From Ruegeria sp. R13_0 (GTDB lineage Bacteria; Pseudomonadota; Alphaproteobacteria; Rhodobacterales; Rhodobacteraceae): 64,000 nt of DNA. Below are positions 7,995 through 17,156 of the stretch, in pieces; the stretch's first letter is position 1; the number at the start of each line of letters is the position of its first letter. Position numbers and translations under genes: made by a program. The notes under the pieces were generated by a model. The model made no database searches. It worked only from the letters and a program-made list of their open reading frames with translations, and was not told the DNA's origin. The DNA is taken from contig NZ_JAGHRB010000010.1 in assembly GCF_017743995.1 (NCBI RefSeq), positions 124,001 through 188,000 on the forward strand, read 5' to 3'.

Positions 7995-8582
7995 TTAGCT
8001 GCGCGCCTCTCCGACCAGTTTCCAAACGGCGGGGATCAGCAGTGCCGCCAGACCCAGCTTGATGGCGTCGCCCAGCAGGAACGGTGTCAGGCCCCATTCC
8101 AGGATCGGCTTGTCCCAACCGTAGAGCTGACCCAGCCACAGCAGGCCCGGTACGTAGATCAGAACGTTGGCCAGCAGTAGCGCCAGTGCCAGTTTGGTAA
8201 CCGAGCGGTCCCAGCCGCGCGCGGCCAGAGCGCCCAGCAGAACGGTCGCCATAAGGTAGCCGACCAGATAGCCGCCGGTGCCGCCCATCATGTAGGTCAG
8301 ACCGAACTTCTCGGCCGAGGAACCTGCGAACACGTCAAAGCCCAGCGCGCCAACCAACAGGTAGCCAAGCATGGTGATCAGACCCAAACGTGCGCCATAG
8401 GCGGTGCCGATGGTCAAGACAGCAAAAGTGCCCATTGTGATAGGAACAGGCCACATCGGCACTTTGATTTTCGCAGCAACCGCTAGGGCCACGATGCCCA
8501 GAGCGACCAGAACAACCTGCTTGACCAGCAGCGCCGTCCCTTCACGCGGGCCAAACGCATTGGCCAGAACGTTTACATTCAT
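7995..8582 (-). CDS. bioY: BioY biotin transporter S component
   Basis: A 195-residue integral membrane protein with about six hydrophobic segments and BioY blocks: KIKVPMWPVPITMGTFAVLTIG near the N-terminus, and the signature GLTYMMGGTGGYLVGYL (about residues 98-114). BioY binds biotin with high affinity in the inner membrane and works alone or with EcfT/EcfA (established); no bioM or bioN lies beside it here. The start was placed at ATG 8582 (MNVNVLANAFG), which has GGGAGAAG eight bases upstream; the frame extends to 8642 without support. A strong terminator follows. Confidence 0.92.
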   Translation of the reverse strand: MNVNVLANAFGPREGTALLVKQVVLVALGIVALAVAAKIKVPMWPVPITMGTFAVLTIGTAYGARLGLITMLGYLLVGALGFDVFAGSSAEKFGLTYMMGGTGGYLVGYLMATVLLGALAARGWDRSVTKLALALLLANVLIYVPGLLWLGQLYGWDKPILEWGLTPFLLGDAIKLGLAALLIPAVWKLVGEARS

Positions 8583-8654
8583 CTTAACTTCTCCCAATTC
8601 GGACCAAGATTTCTGCACCAGCAATGCCCTGTCGGCGCCCAAACTGCAACATGA

Positions 8655-9083
8655 TTACGCTATCGCAGCATAGTCTGTGGTCATTTCGTAGGATTTTCGC
8701 GGCCCATTCACCGTCCATTGCACCGACCAGCGGGGCCAGTCGTGGAAATCATAGACCGCATCGTAGCTGTCAGGCGCACAATCATGGTGGTCCGAGGCGT
8801 TTTGCGCGCCCAGCGTCAAGGCATGGAAAAACCGGCCGTCGTCGAAATGGATCAGCACGCGATCCGCGCCGTCGCGCCATAAATACTTGCGGGTTCCTTT
8901 CATCGGAGGCTGTCCGGGGATGTTGAGCGTCACCTCTTCGATGTAGATCAGCCCGTCCTCGGATCGCAGAAGCAGGGCCTCTCCCTCTGCCTGCAGGACC
9001 TGCCCGGCCCGCGCATCGCGGATCGTGCGCGTCAGGCGCCAGCGCCCTTCGAAATCGGACAATGTCGTTGGTACGGTCGTCAT
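8655..9083 (-). CDS. DUF6314 family protein
   Basis: A 142-residue protein matching the DUF6314 pattern: LSDFEGRWRLTRTIRD at the start, YIEEVTLNIPG, GTRKYLWRDGADRVLIHFDDGRFFH and the C-terminal DSYDAVYDFHDWPRWSVQW with NGPRKSYEMTTDY. The lipocalin-like repeated beta pattern suggests a small barrel; no function is established. The start at ATG 9083 was preferred because the family begins MTT-LSDFEG; the frame extends to 9119. It is divergent from purB and upstream of bioY on the same strand, with 72 bases between. Confidence 0.75.
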   Translation of the reverse strand: MTTVPTTLSDFEGRWRLTRTIRDARAGQVLQAEGEALLLRSEDGLIYIEEVTLNIPGQPPMKGTRKYLWRDGADRVLIHFDDGRFFHALTLGAQNASDHHDCAPDSYDAVYDFHDWPRWSVQWTVNGPRKSYEMTTDYAAIA

Positions 9084-9200
9084 TTTCACTATCCCGGCCA
9101 GATCGCCGCAATCGGGCACTCATGCCTTGTTCCCATACGCCTGCGGCGTTAAACCCCGCCGCATCGCTCTCTGCCAAATCACAATAAGGTCCTGCTGCCA

Positions 9201-10505
9201 ATGATTCCCCGTTATTCCCGTCCCGAGATGGTTGCCATCTGGTCGCCCGAAACCAAGTTCCGCATCTGGTACGAAATCGAGGCGCATGCCTGCGAAGCCA
9301 TGGCCGATCTGGGCGTGATCCCGCGTGAGAACGCCGACGCGGTGTGGAAAGCCAAGGACGTGGAATTCGACGTGGCCCGCATTGATGAGATCGAGGCCGT
9401 CACCAAGCACGACGTCATCGCCTTCCTGACTCACCTGGCCGAGCATGTGGGCAGCGAAGAGGCCCGCTTTGTCCATCAGGGCATGACCAGCTCAGACGTT
9501 CTGGATACCTGCTTCAACGTACAGCTGACCCGCGCCGCCGATATTCTGATCGCAGACCTCGAAGGGTTGCTGGCTGCTCTGAAGCGCCGCGCCATCGAAC
9601 ACAAAAACACGGTTCGCATCGGCCGCAGCCACGGCATCCACGCTGAGCCGACGACGATGGGCCTGACCTTCGCCCGCTTCTACGCCGAGATGGATCGCAA
9701 CCTGTCTCGTATGCGTGACGCGCGCGCCGAAATCGCCACCGGCGCGATCAGCGGCGCGGTCGGCACCTTTGCGAACATCGACCCGCGCGTTGAAGAGCAT
9801 GTGTGCGACCAGTTGGGTCTGGTGCCCGAGCCGATCAGCACTCAGGTCATCCCGCGCGACCGCCACGCGGCCTTCTTTGCCACTCTGGGTGTCATCGCCA
9901 GCAGCATTGAGAACATCGCCATCGAAATCCGTCACATGCAGCGGACTGAGGTGCTGGAGGGGGCCGAATTCTTCTCGATGGGTCAAAAAGGCTCCTCGGC
10001 GATGCCGCACAAGAAGAACCCTGTGCTGACCGAAAACCTGACAGGTCTGGCCCGCATGGTGCGTGCAGCGGTGATCCCGGCGATGGAAAACGTGGCGCTC
10101 TGGCATGAACGCGATATCTCGCATTCCTCGGTCGAGCGCATGATCGGGCCGGACGCCACAATCACGCTGGACTTCGCCTTGTCCCGACTGACCGGCGTTG
10201 TCGACAAAATGCTGATCTTCCCTGAAAACATGCTGGAGAACATGAACAAGTTCCCCGGCCTCGTGATGAGCCAGCGCGTGCTGCTGGCGCTAACCCAAGC
10301 CGGTGTCAGCCGCGAAGATGCCTATGCCATGGTTCAGCGCAACGCGTTGAAAGTCTGGGAACACCGCACCGATTTCAAAGAGGAACTGCTGGCAGATTCC
10401 GACGTGACCGCCGCCCTCAGCGTAGAAGAGATCGAAGAGAAATTCGACCTGGGCTACCACACCAAGCATGTCGACACGATTTTCGAGCGTGTCTTCGGCG
10501 AATAA
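9201..10505 (+). CDS. purB: adenylosuccinate lyase
   Basis: A 434-residue enzyme of the fumarase/aspartase superfamily that removes fumarate from SAICAR and adenylosuccinate in purine synthesis. The superfamily signature GSSAMPHKKNPV is at about residues 264-275, with the first conserved region HQGMTSSDVLDTC and second RIGRSHGIHAEPTT also present. The length is usual for bacterial PurB. ATG 9201 (MIPRYSRPEMVAIWSPE) is the family start. It is monocistronic with a strong terminator after it. Confidence 0.97.
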   Translation: MIPRYSRPEMVAIWSPETKFRIWYEIEAHACEAMADLGVIPRENADAVWKAKDVEFDVARIDEIEAVTKHDVIAFLTHLAEHVGSEEARFVHQGMTSSDVLDTCFNVQLTRAADILIADLEGLLAALKRRAIEHKNTVRIGRSHGIHAEPTTMGLTFARFYAEMDRNLSRMRDARAEIATGAISGAVGTFANIDPRVEEHVCDQLGLVPEPISTQVIPRDRHAAFFATLGVIASSIENIAIEIRHMQRTEVLEGAEFFSMGQKGSSAMPHKKNPVLTENLTGLARMVRAAVIPAMENVALWHERDISHSSVERMIGPDATITLDFALSRLTGVVDKMLIFPENMLENMNKFPGLVMSQRVLLALTQAGVSREDAYAMVQRNALKVWEHRTDFKEELLADSDVTAALSVEEIEEKFDLGYHTKHVDTIFERVFGE

Positions 10506-10515
10506 ACCATCCCAG

Positions 10516-10551
10516 AAAAGCGCCCGGCCCCTCATCGACCGGGCGTTTTTT
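10516..10551 (+). terminator. terminator of purB
   Basis: A seven-base GC stem CGCCCGG / CCGGGCG (10521-10527 with 10539-10545), extended by AAAAG pairing with the T run, is followed by TTTTTT. It starts 10 bases after the purB stop. Confidence 0.9.
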
Positions 10552-10679
10552 GCATCCTCACGCACTTCGTGAACAAAAATTCTGTCTGCTTTGTGAATAA
10601 ATCGAAAAGCTCCGGTGTTAGCTTTTTTGAAGATCACACTATGATTTCAATGAGCAGACCTGACCACGGAGTTAAAACT

Positions 10680-11228
10680 ATGCGCATTCTTCTTGCATCC
10701 GCGATTGCACTGACCTCTTTCGCCTTTTCCCCCATCGCAGCCCACGCGGCAGGTGGCGGCGGTGCCAATCCACCCAAGCCCACCAACACGACAAAGAAAT
10801 GCCTGTTCGGCCGGGTCTGGAGCGAAGAGCGCGGGCGCTGTGTAAAACCGAGTGCTACGAATTTCACCGATGAGGACCTCTATGAAGCCGTGCGTGAGCT
10901 GGCTTATGATGGTCAGTTGGAAAACGCCCAGAACATCCTGCGCGTGATGAGCGATCAAAGCGATGACCGCGTTCTGACCTACTGGGGCTTCACGCACCGC
11001 AAGATGGGCAACATTGAGCTAGCAAACGCCTATTACGAGCAGGCCATCGCCACCAACCCCGACAACCTTCTGGCGCGCAGCTATATGGCTCAGGGTTTTG
11101 TTTCCGAAGGGAAAACTGATCTGGCCATTGCGCAGTGGCGCGAAATCAAGGCGCGTGGAGGCGAAGGCACCTGGGCCGAGGCGTCTCTGCGCGAGGCCAT
11201 CAAGACCGGGCTGACCTATAACTACTGA
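10680..11228 (+). CDS. exported tetratricopeptide-repeat protein
   Basis: A 182-residue protein with a signal peptide ending at AAHAAGGGG (cleavage about residue 22). A glycine/proline-rich linker is followed by KKCLFGRVWSEERGRCVKP, with two cysteines that may form a disulfide in the periplasm, and then about three TPR-like helical pairs (from residue 60; NAYYEQAIATNPDNLLARSYMAQGFVSEGK is the best). TPR proteins of this size usually act as protein-binding scaffolds. GGAG lies 10 bases before ATG 10680. No partner is evident among the neighbours. Confidence 0.75.
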   Translation: MRILLASAIALTSFAFSPIAAHAAGGGGANPPKPTNTTKKCLFGRVWSEERGRCVKPSATNFTDEDLYEAVRELAYDGQLENAQNILRVMSDQSDDRVLTYWGFTHRKMGNIELANAYYEQAIATNPDNLLARSYMAQGFVSEGKTDLAIAQWREIKARGGEGTWAEASLREAIKTGLTYNY

Positions 11229-11296
11229 GGTTCAGCCTTTCTTTACCTGATTCCCGCTAACCTGCCTGTGGAACGGAACTTTGACACCGCAGGCAG

Positions 11297-12391
11297 ATGC
11301 AGGACATGAATACTTTGGTTCAGGTGGCCCAGGGGGCTCAGCCCTCGGGCGCAGGTCAGGCGGACGACGCGCCCCGTGTCGTCCCGCGCACACTCAGCAA
11401 TCGTCAAAAGGCCGCTATCGTGGTGCGTCTGTTGCTGAATGAAGGGGCGGATATTCCGTTAGAGGAGCTGCCCGACGATTTGCAGGAAACACTCACGCAT
11501 CAACTGGGTCAGATGGGTCTTGTGGACCGTGTGACGCTGGATGCCGTGGCGCAGGAATTTGGCGATGCGCTGGATAGCGTGGGTCTGTCCTTCCCCCATG
11601 GGCTCGCTGGTGCGCTGGATGCGGTCAACGGCAAGATTGCCCCCGCCACCGCTGCGAGATTGCGCAAGATCGCTGGCGTGCGTCAGATCGGCGATCCGTG
11701 GCAACGACTGCGCGAGATTTCGGCCGAGGATCTGGCCCAGATGGCGCAGGCAGAAAGTACCGAGGTGGCCGCCGTTATGCTGTCCAAACTCGACACAGCC
11801 AAAGCCGCGCAATTGCTGGGGCACCTGCCCGGCCCCATTGCGCGGCGCATCACCTATGCGATCTCCAAAACGGCCAATGTGACCCCTGAAGCTGTAGAAC
11901 GGATCGGCTGGTCGCTGGCCGCACAACTGGATCAACGCCCGTCGCAGGCGTTTTCCGACGGCCCCGGCGCGCGTGTGGGGGCCATACTGAACCAATCGGC
12001 AGCCTCGACCCGCGACGGGTTGCTGACAGCTCTGAACGAAGAGGATGCCGAATTCGCAGACATTGTGCGTCAATCCATCTTCACCTTCGCGCATATCCCG
12101 GCCCGTATCGCGACGCGCGACGTGCCCGCCATTCTGCGCGGGGTGGAACAAGCCAGCCTTGTCACCGCGCTGGCGGGGGCCGCCGCTGATGATGACAAGG
12201 CCTCGGTCGAGTTCATCCTGACCAACATCTCCGCCCGTATGGCGGATAATCTGCGCGAAGAAATGGCTGAACGCGGGCGCGTCAAACAGTCCGAGGCCGA
12301 AGAGGCGATGACTAAAATCGTAGGTGCAATCCGCACCTTGGTGGACGATGGCACGCTGACATTGGTCGAGCCGGAAGAAGACGAAGACTGA
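11297..12391 (+). CDS. fliG: flagellar motor switch protein FliG (isolated copy)
   Basis: A 364-residue protein resembling FliG, the rotor protein that joins the MS ring, FliM and the stator. The N-terminal domain (RTLSNRQKAAIVVRLLLNEG), the middle EHPQ-type block in divergent form (AQAESTEVAAVMLSKLD, with KAAQLLGHLPGPIARRITYAIS) and the torque-generating C-terminal domain (ATRDVPAILRGVEQASLVTALAGA, FILTNISARMADNLREEMAERGRV) appear in order. The canonical EHPQ and some charged torque residues are changed. No other flagellar gene is in the window. The start could also be ATG 11306. Confidence 0.82.
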   Translation: MQDMNTLVQVAQGAQPSGAGQADDAPRVVPRTLSNRQKAAIVVRLLLNEGADIPLEELPDDLQETLTHQLGQMGLVDRVTLDAVAQEFGDALDSVGLSFPHGLAGALDAVNGKIAPATAARLRKIAGVRQIGDPWQRLREISAEDLAQMAQAESTEVAAVMLSKLDTAKAAQLLGHLPGPIARRITYAISKTANVTPEAVERIGWSLAAQLDQRPSQAFSDGPGARVGAILNQSAASTRDGLLTALNEEDAEFADIVRQSIFTFAHIPARIATRDVPAILRGVEQASLVTALAGAAADDDKASVEFILTNISARMADNLREEMAERGRVKQSEAEEAMTKIVGAIRTLVDDGTLTLVEPEEDED

Positions 12392-12475
12392 CCTCACCCG
12401 GCAGAGTGCTTGAGCTTGCCGGGCCGGGCCTGTATGTCTGGCCCAGCAAAACGCAACACGCCGTGAGACACCTCC

Positions 12476-13399
12476 ATGCCTGTCGAAAAGTCAGAGCTCA
12501 GCCGGTTTGAGCTTGGGAAATACTATGTCGCCAGTCTGTTCCTGAAAGGCGTGATCGGTGGCATGCGGTTGCTGCCCTATGGGACCCGCATCGCGGCAAT
12601 GGGTACCTTGGTGCGCGGATTGGCCCCTCTGGTCGGATTTCGCAAACGGGTCCGAAACAACCTGAAACTCACCTGCCCCGAGCTGTCAGAGCGTGACATT
12701 AACCGTATCTCGGCTGAGGTTTCGGACAACGCAGGTCGGGCCATGATGGAGCACTTCTCGCCCGAAGGGTTCACAGCGCGCCAACGCAACGCCAAGCTGT
12801 CCGGCCCCGGTGTCGCCGCTTTTGATGCCGCCTCCGCCGAGGGGCGACCGGTCATGATTATTGCCGCGCATTTCGGCCACTATCTGGCAACGCGGATCGC
12901 GCTGCAAGCCCGCAGCGGGCGCCCCCTGGGGTGCCTCTATCGCCGCATGGCCAACCCCTATTTCAATGAGGCCTATGTCGAAGCCTTCTACAAAACCGGC
13001 TCGCCCATGTTCGAACAGGGTCGGCGCGGAATGGTTGAGATGGTCCGCTCTCTCAAAGGCGGTGAGATGATCGCCATCGTCTCTGACCTGCATGTTCACG
13101 GCGGCGAGGAGTTGATGTTCTTTGGCAAGCCCGCAGTCACATCCGTTCTGAACGCCGAACTTGCGATGAAATTCAACGCGGTCATGATCCCCTGCTACGC
13201 GGTGCGCCAAGCCAATGGCCTGGATTTCGAGATCGTGATGCACGACCCGGTGCCGCATTCCGACCCCAAAACCATGACGCAGTGTATCAATGATGATCTG
13301 GAACAGATGGTGCGCCAGCATATGGGGCAATGGTTCTGGATTCACCGCCGCTGGAAGGCCTGGAACGGGCTGGGTGTTCAGCCCGAAGATATGCCCTGA
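12476..13399 (+). CDS. LpxL/HtrB-like acyltransferase homologue with altered active site
   Basis: A 307-residue protein of the lipid A lauroyl/myristoyl acyltransferase superfamily, normally an inner-membrane enzyme adding a secondary acyl chain to Kdo-lipid A. N-terminal hydrophobic residues 22-50, RNNLKLTCPELSERDINRI, LYRRMANPYFNEAYVE, FFGKPAVTS and the terminal QWFWIHRRWK are all characteristic. The catalytic HX4(D/E) element reads HFGHYL, so the acidic residue is replaced by leucine, and the usual DQ of the following block reads SDLHVHGG. The fold is clear but standard catalysis is doubtful; it could be an inactive or repurposed paralogue. Its stop abuts the convergent DUF1223 gene. Confidence 0.85.
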   Translation: MPVEKSELSRFELGKYYVASLFLKGVIGGMRLLPYGTRIAAMGTLVRGLAPLVGFRKRVRNNLKLTCPELSERDINRISAEVSDNAGRAMMEHFSPEGFTARQRNAKLSGPGVAAFDAASAEGRPVMIIAAHFGHYLATRIALQARSGRPLGCLYRRMANPYFNEAYVEAFYKTGSPMFEQGRRGMVEMVRSLKGGEMIAIVSDLHVHGGEELMFFGKPAVTSVLNAELAMKFNAVMIPCYAVRQANGLDFEIVMHDPVPHSDPKTMTQCINDDLEQMVRQHMGQWFWIHRRWKAWNGLGVQPEDMP

Positions 13400-14101
13400 T
13401 CACTTCGCATGCGCGGCGGCAATGATTGGCCCGTGACCTGCTCGCTGTACCATGACAACCGCTGGCAGGTCCGAGGCCAACTGCGCTGAAAACGTCTGCT
13501 CATTGACCCCATCCCAGCGCCCCGCCATCTGCCAGCTTTCCACCACATTGGCATAGTCGAGTTCATGGCCCGCAAGCTCTCCACGCCGGATCGAGGCGTG
13601 ACGCAGCGGCGTGTACTGGACGATCCGCACGTCGTAGGTCTCGCCAGCAGGTAAGTCGATCGGCGTCACGCGCACCGTCAACTCTTGCCCCGAACGCTCA
13701 GCCTGCACTTCGGCTGTGGGCGCGGCGATCAGATGCGCCTTGATCAGCCGATCCAATTCCTGCACTTGAGCGCCAACCACGTCGTGCCGCCCATTGATCA
13801 CCATCTGCGGCGTGTAGATCATCGACCGGCCACCATTGCGGGCATAGGCCCGCTGCCGCGTCGTATGATCAGGAATGGCGTATTCGTCCTTCCAGCCGAT
13901 GTAGTCCCAGTAGTCCACATGCAGCGCCAGCCCGATCACGTCGTCGCGCTTGACCAGCTCGTGCAATAGCCGATCCGCCGGAGGGCAGGACGAACACCCT
14001 TGCGAGGTGAACAGCTCAATCACAACCGGATCCTCTTGCGCCGATACTGAAAAGGCGGCACAGGTGGATAGAATGGCGGCTGCTAGGGCGGATTTGAACA
14101 T
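13400..14101 (-). CDS. DUF1223 thioredoxin-like secreted protein
   Basis: A 233-residue protein with a signal peptide (MFKSALAAAILSTCAAFSVSAQ) and a DUF1223 domain with the hallmark VIELFTSQGCSSCPPADRLL (about residues 27-46), which has a thioredoxin-like CxxC. Further blocks are ALHVDYWDYIGWKDEYA, YTPQMVINGRHDVVG and TYDVRIVQY. A role in periplasmic thiol chemistry is inferred from the CxxC only. ATG 14101 was chosen over the longer frame to 14161 because GAGGGG precedes it and the signal peptide begins there. A long imperfect hairpin lies in its leader. Confidence 0.85.
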   Translation of the reverse strand: MFKSALAAAILSTCAAFSVSAQEDPVVIELFTSQGCSSCPPADRLLHELVKRDDVIGLALHVDYWDYIGWKDEYAIPDHTTRQRAYARNGGRSMIYTPQMVINGRHDVVGAQVQELDRLIKAHLIAAPTAEVQAERSGQELTVRVTPIDLPAGETYDVRIVQYTPLRHASIRRGELAGHELDYANVVESWQMAGRWDGVNEQTFSAQLASDLPAVVMVQRAGHGPIIAAAHAK

Positions 14102-14112
14102 GAGTCCCCTCG

Positions 14113-14157
14113 GCTTGAAAATCATGCAAAACGGATAAACGTTTTGCTCTTCAAGCT
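14113..14157 (-). promoter_or_regulatory. long interrupted hairpin in the leader of the DUF1223 gene
   Basis: The inner arms GCAAAACG / CGTTTTGC (14126-14133 with 14140-14147, six-base spacer) are perfect, and outer arms GCTTGAA / TTCAAGC (14113-14119 with 14151-14157) are also perfect, with small unpaired sides between. The element is 12 bases upstream of ATG 14101. It could be an operator or an mRNA hairpin; no U tract follows it, so it is not a terminator. Confidence 0.45.
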
Positions 14158-14323
14158 CCAATCAAGGTTTCTTGAGACGAGGCGCTCCCCTGCCCTTGAA
14201 TTTGCATACCACAGTATACACTTTCGATTTGTCACTAACTGACGCTTGAACCCCGGACAAACGTGATCAAGATAAACCGCAGCGAATCCCATTTTCCAAG
14301 TGATTTGAAAGGGAGGCCACAGG

Positions 14324-17014
14324 ATGCCTATCAAAACCGGACAGGATACCGCCAAAACACGCCGCAGCCTGAGCGTGAATGGCAAAACCATTTCCTACTA
14401 CTCCATCCCCGCCGCCCAGGAGGCCGGTCTGGGAGATTTCTCCAAGCTTCCCGCCGCGCTGAAAGTCGTGTTGGAAAACATGCTGCGGTTCGAGGATGAC
14501 GGATTCTCGGTCTCGGTCGACGACATCAAAGCCTTTGCGGAATGGGGCGAAAACGGGGGCAAGTACCCGCGCGAGATCGCCTATCGCCCTGCCCGCGTGC
14601 TGATGCAGGATTTCACCGGTGTGCCTGCCGTGGTTGATCTGGCGGCGATGCGCGACGGGATCAAAGCCCTGGGCGGTGATGCGCAAAAGATCAATCCGCT
14701 GAACCCGGTGGATCTGGTCATCGACCACTCGGTCATGATTGACGAGTTCGGCAACCCGCGTGCGTTCCAGATGAATGTGGACCGTGAATATGAGCGCAAT
14801 ATGGAGCGCTACCAATTCCTGAAATGGGGTCAGAACGCCTTCAACAACTTCCGCGTCGTCCCCCCCGGCACCGGTATCTGCCATCAGGTGAACCTTGAAT
14901 ACCTGGCCCAAACCGTCTGGACGGATACCGATCAGAACGGGGAAGAAGTCGCCTATCCCGACACCCTCGTGGGCACCGATAGCCACACCACCATGGTCAA
15001 CGGCATGGCCGTTCTGGGCTGGGGCGTCGGCGGGATTGAGGCTGAGGCAGCGATGCTCGGCCAGCCGATTTCCATGCTGATCCCCGAGGTTGTGGGATTT
15101 GAACTGACTGGAGCAATGGTGGAAGGAACCACCGGCACTGACCTTGTGTTGAAAGTCGTCGAGATGCTGCGTGAAAAAGGCGTGGTTGGTAAATTCGTCG
15201 AATTCTATGGCGAAGGTCTGGATCGCCTTCCGCTGGCCGACCGTGCCACGATCGCCAACATGGCCCCCGAATATGGCGCAACCTGCGGCTTCTTCCCGAT
15301 CGACGGCGAAACCCTGCGCTACATGCGCAATACCGGACGCGACGAAGACCGTCTTGCGCTGGTCGAAGCCTATGCAAAGGAAAACGGACTGTGGCGTGAT
15401 GAGACCTACGCGCCAATCTATACCGACACCCTGTCGCTTGATATGGGCACCATTGTGCCTGCTATCTCGGGGCCGAAACGTCCGCAGGACTATGTGGCGC
15501 TGACGGATGCGAAGGCCGCGTTCCTGAACGAGATGGAGAAGACCTTCAAACGCCCGATGGGCAAGCAGGTCGAAGTCAAAGGCGAGAATTACGGTATGGA
15601 GTCAGGCAAGGTCGTGATCGCCTCGATCACCTCCTGCACCAACACCTCGAACCCCTATGTGATGATCGGAGCGGGTCTGGTCGCGCGCAAAGCCGCCGCG
15701 CTGGGTCTTGACCGCAAGCCATGGGTCAAGACATCTCTGGCACCCGGATCGCAGGTTGTGTCGGCCTATCTTGAGGCCGCCGGATTGCAAGACGATCTGG
15801 ACAAGATCGGGTTCAACCTTGTGGGCTATGGCTGCACCACCTGTATCGGCAACTCGGGCCCGATTCAGCGCGAAATCAGCGAGGCGATTTCCGAGGGCGA
15901 TCTTGTTGCCACCTCCGTTCTGTCGGGCAACCGCAACTTCGAAGGACGGATCTCGCCGGATGTGCGCGCCAACTATCTGGCCTCGCCGCCTCTGGTCGTA
16001 GTGTATGCGCTGGCAGGCACCATGGATATTGACCTGACATCCGAACCCATCGGTCAGGATCGGGACGGCAATGACGTCTTTATGAAGGACATCTGGCCCA
16101 GCCAGAGCGAAATCGCGGAATTGGTCGAAGCAACCGTCACCCGCGAGGCGTTCCAGTCCAAATATGCGGACGTCTTCAAAGGGGATGAGAAATGGCGCGA
16201 GGTGGAGGTTCCGCAACAGGAAACCTATGACTGGCCACCGACCTCGACCTATATCCAGAACCCGCCCTATTTTCAGGGCATGGGGGCCGAGCCAGGCACG
16301 ATCTCGAATATCGAAGGGGCCAAGGTGCTGGCGATCCTGGGCGATATGGTCACGACCGACCATATCTCACCCGCTGGTTCGTTTGCCACGACCTCGCCCG
16401 CCGGTCAGTACCTGATTGAACGTCAGGTGCAGCCACGTGAATTCAACTCCTACGGCTCACGCCGGGGCAACCACGAGGTTATGATGCGCGGCACCTTCGC
16501 CAATATCCGCATCAAGAACGAGATGTTGGATGGGGTCGAAGGCGGTTACACCAAGGGGCCGGATGGCGCGCAGACCTCAATCTACGACGCGTCGATGGCG
16601 TATCAGGCGAATGGCACCCCTCTGGTCGTTTTCGGAGGTGAACAATATGGCGCGGGCTCTTCTCGTGACTGGGCCGCGAAGGGGACTGCTCTGCTGGGCA
16701 TCAAAGCCGTGATTGCAGAGAGTTTTGAGCGCATCCACCGTTCAAACCTCGTGGGCATGGGCGTGATTCCGTTTGAGTTCACCGGTGGTGATACCCGCAA
16801 AACGCTTGGGTTGAAGGGGGATGAGACGGTCTCGATCCATGGTCTGGACACGATTGAGCCGCTGCAGGAGGTGCCCTGCACCATCACCTATAGCGACGGG
16901 ACAGAGAAGACCATCACCCTGAAATGCCGCATAGATACAGCCCCTGAGATCGAATACATCGAGAACGGCGGTGTTCTGCACTATGTGCTGCGCAATCTCG
17001 CGAAGGCGGGTTGA
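14324..17014 (+). CDS. acnA: aconitate hydratase
   Basis: An 896-residue TCA-cycle enzyme interconverting citrate and isocitrate. The [4Fe-4S] ligands are Cys438 (SITSCTNTSNP), Cys504 and Cys507 (GYGCTTCIGNSGP), matching the AcnA/IRP1 family, and the C-terminal swivel domain contains YGAGSSRDWAAKG. The length is typical of AcnA (about 890). GGGAGG lies eight bases before ATG. It is monocistronic, with a 160-bp upstream region rich in A/T that presumably carries the promoter, and a strong terminator after it. Confidence 0.97.
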   Translation: MPIKTGQDTAKTRRSLSVNGKTISYYSIPAAQEAGLGDFSKLPAALKVVLENMLRFEDDGFSVSVDDIKAFAEWGENGGKYPREIAYRPARVLMQDFTGVPAVVDLAAMRDGIKALGGDAQKINPLNPVDLVIDHSVMIDEFGNPRAFQMNVDREYERNMERYQFLKWGQNAFNNFRVVPPGTGICHQVNLEYLAQTVWTDTDQNGEEVAYPDTLVGTDSHTTMVNGMAVLGWGVGGIEAEAAMLGQPISMLIPEVVGFELTGAMVEGTTGTDLVLKVVEMLREKGVVGKFVEFYGEGLDRLPLADRATIANMAPEYGATCGFFPIDGETLRYMRNTGRDEDRLALVEAYAKENGLWRDETYAPIYTDTLSLDMGTIVPAISGPKRPQDYVALTDAKAAFLNEMEKTFKRPMGKQVEVKGENYGMESGKVVIASITSCTNTSNPYVMIGAGLVARKAAALGLDRKPWVKTSLAPGSQVVSAYLEAAGLQDDLDKIGFNLVGYGCTTCIGNSGPIQREISEAISEGDLVATSVLSGNRNFEGRISPDVRANYLASPPLVVVYALAGTMDIDLTSEPIGQDRDGNDVFMKDIWPSQSEIAELVEATVTREAFQSKYADVFKGDEKWREVEVPQQETYDWPPTSTYIQNPPYFQGMGAEPGTISNIEGAKVLAILGDMVTTDHISPAGSFATTSPAGQYLIERQVQPREFNSYGSRRGNHEVMMRGTFANIRIKNEMLDGVEGGYTKGPDGAQTSIYDASMAYQANGTPLVVFGGEQYGAGSSRDWAAKGTALLGIKAVIAESFERIHRSNLVGMGVIPFEFTGGDTRKTLGLKGDETVSIHGLDTIEPLQEVPCTITYSDGTEKTITLKCRIDTAPEIEYIENGGVLHYVLRNLAKAG

Positions 17015-17040
17015 CGTGGTGTTGATCAAGGGACTGAAAG

Positions 17041-17065
17041 GGACGCCGATTGGCGTCCTTTTTTT
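17041..17065 (+). terminator. terminator of acnA
   Basis: The perfect stem GGACGCC / GGCGTCC (17041-17047 with 17052-17058), with four-base loop, is followed by seven T residues. Confidence 0.92.
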
Positions 17066-17068
17066 GCG

Positions 17069-17110
17069 AGGCTCTGCCTCGCGCTCCGAGGTATTTTTGA
17101 ACAGAAGAAG
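17069..17110 (+). repeat. intergenic repeat, copy 1
   Basis: The segment carries GAGGCTCTGCCTCGCGCTCC, then GAGGTATTTTTGAACAGAAGAAG. It matches copy 2 at 20728-20780 (CTGCC-CTCGCGCTCC, then GGGATATTTTTGACCAGATGAAG) over most of its length. Both lie just outside genes. Elements of this consensus are, to my knowledge, dispersed between genes in Rhodobacteraceae. Confidence 0.6.
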
Positions 17111-17156
17111 TTGATTGTGTCTTAAGTGGGCCATCAGCCGTGCGCGGGAGGTTGGT

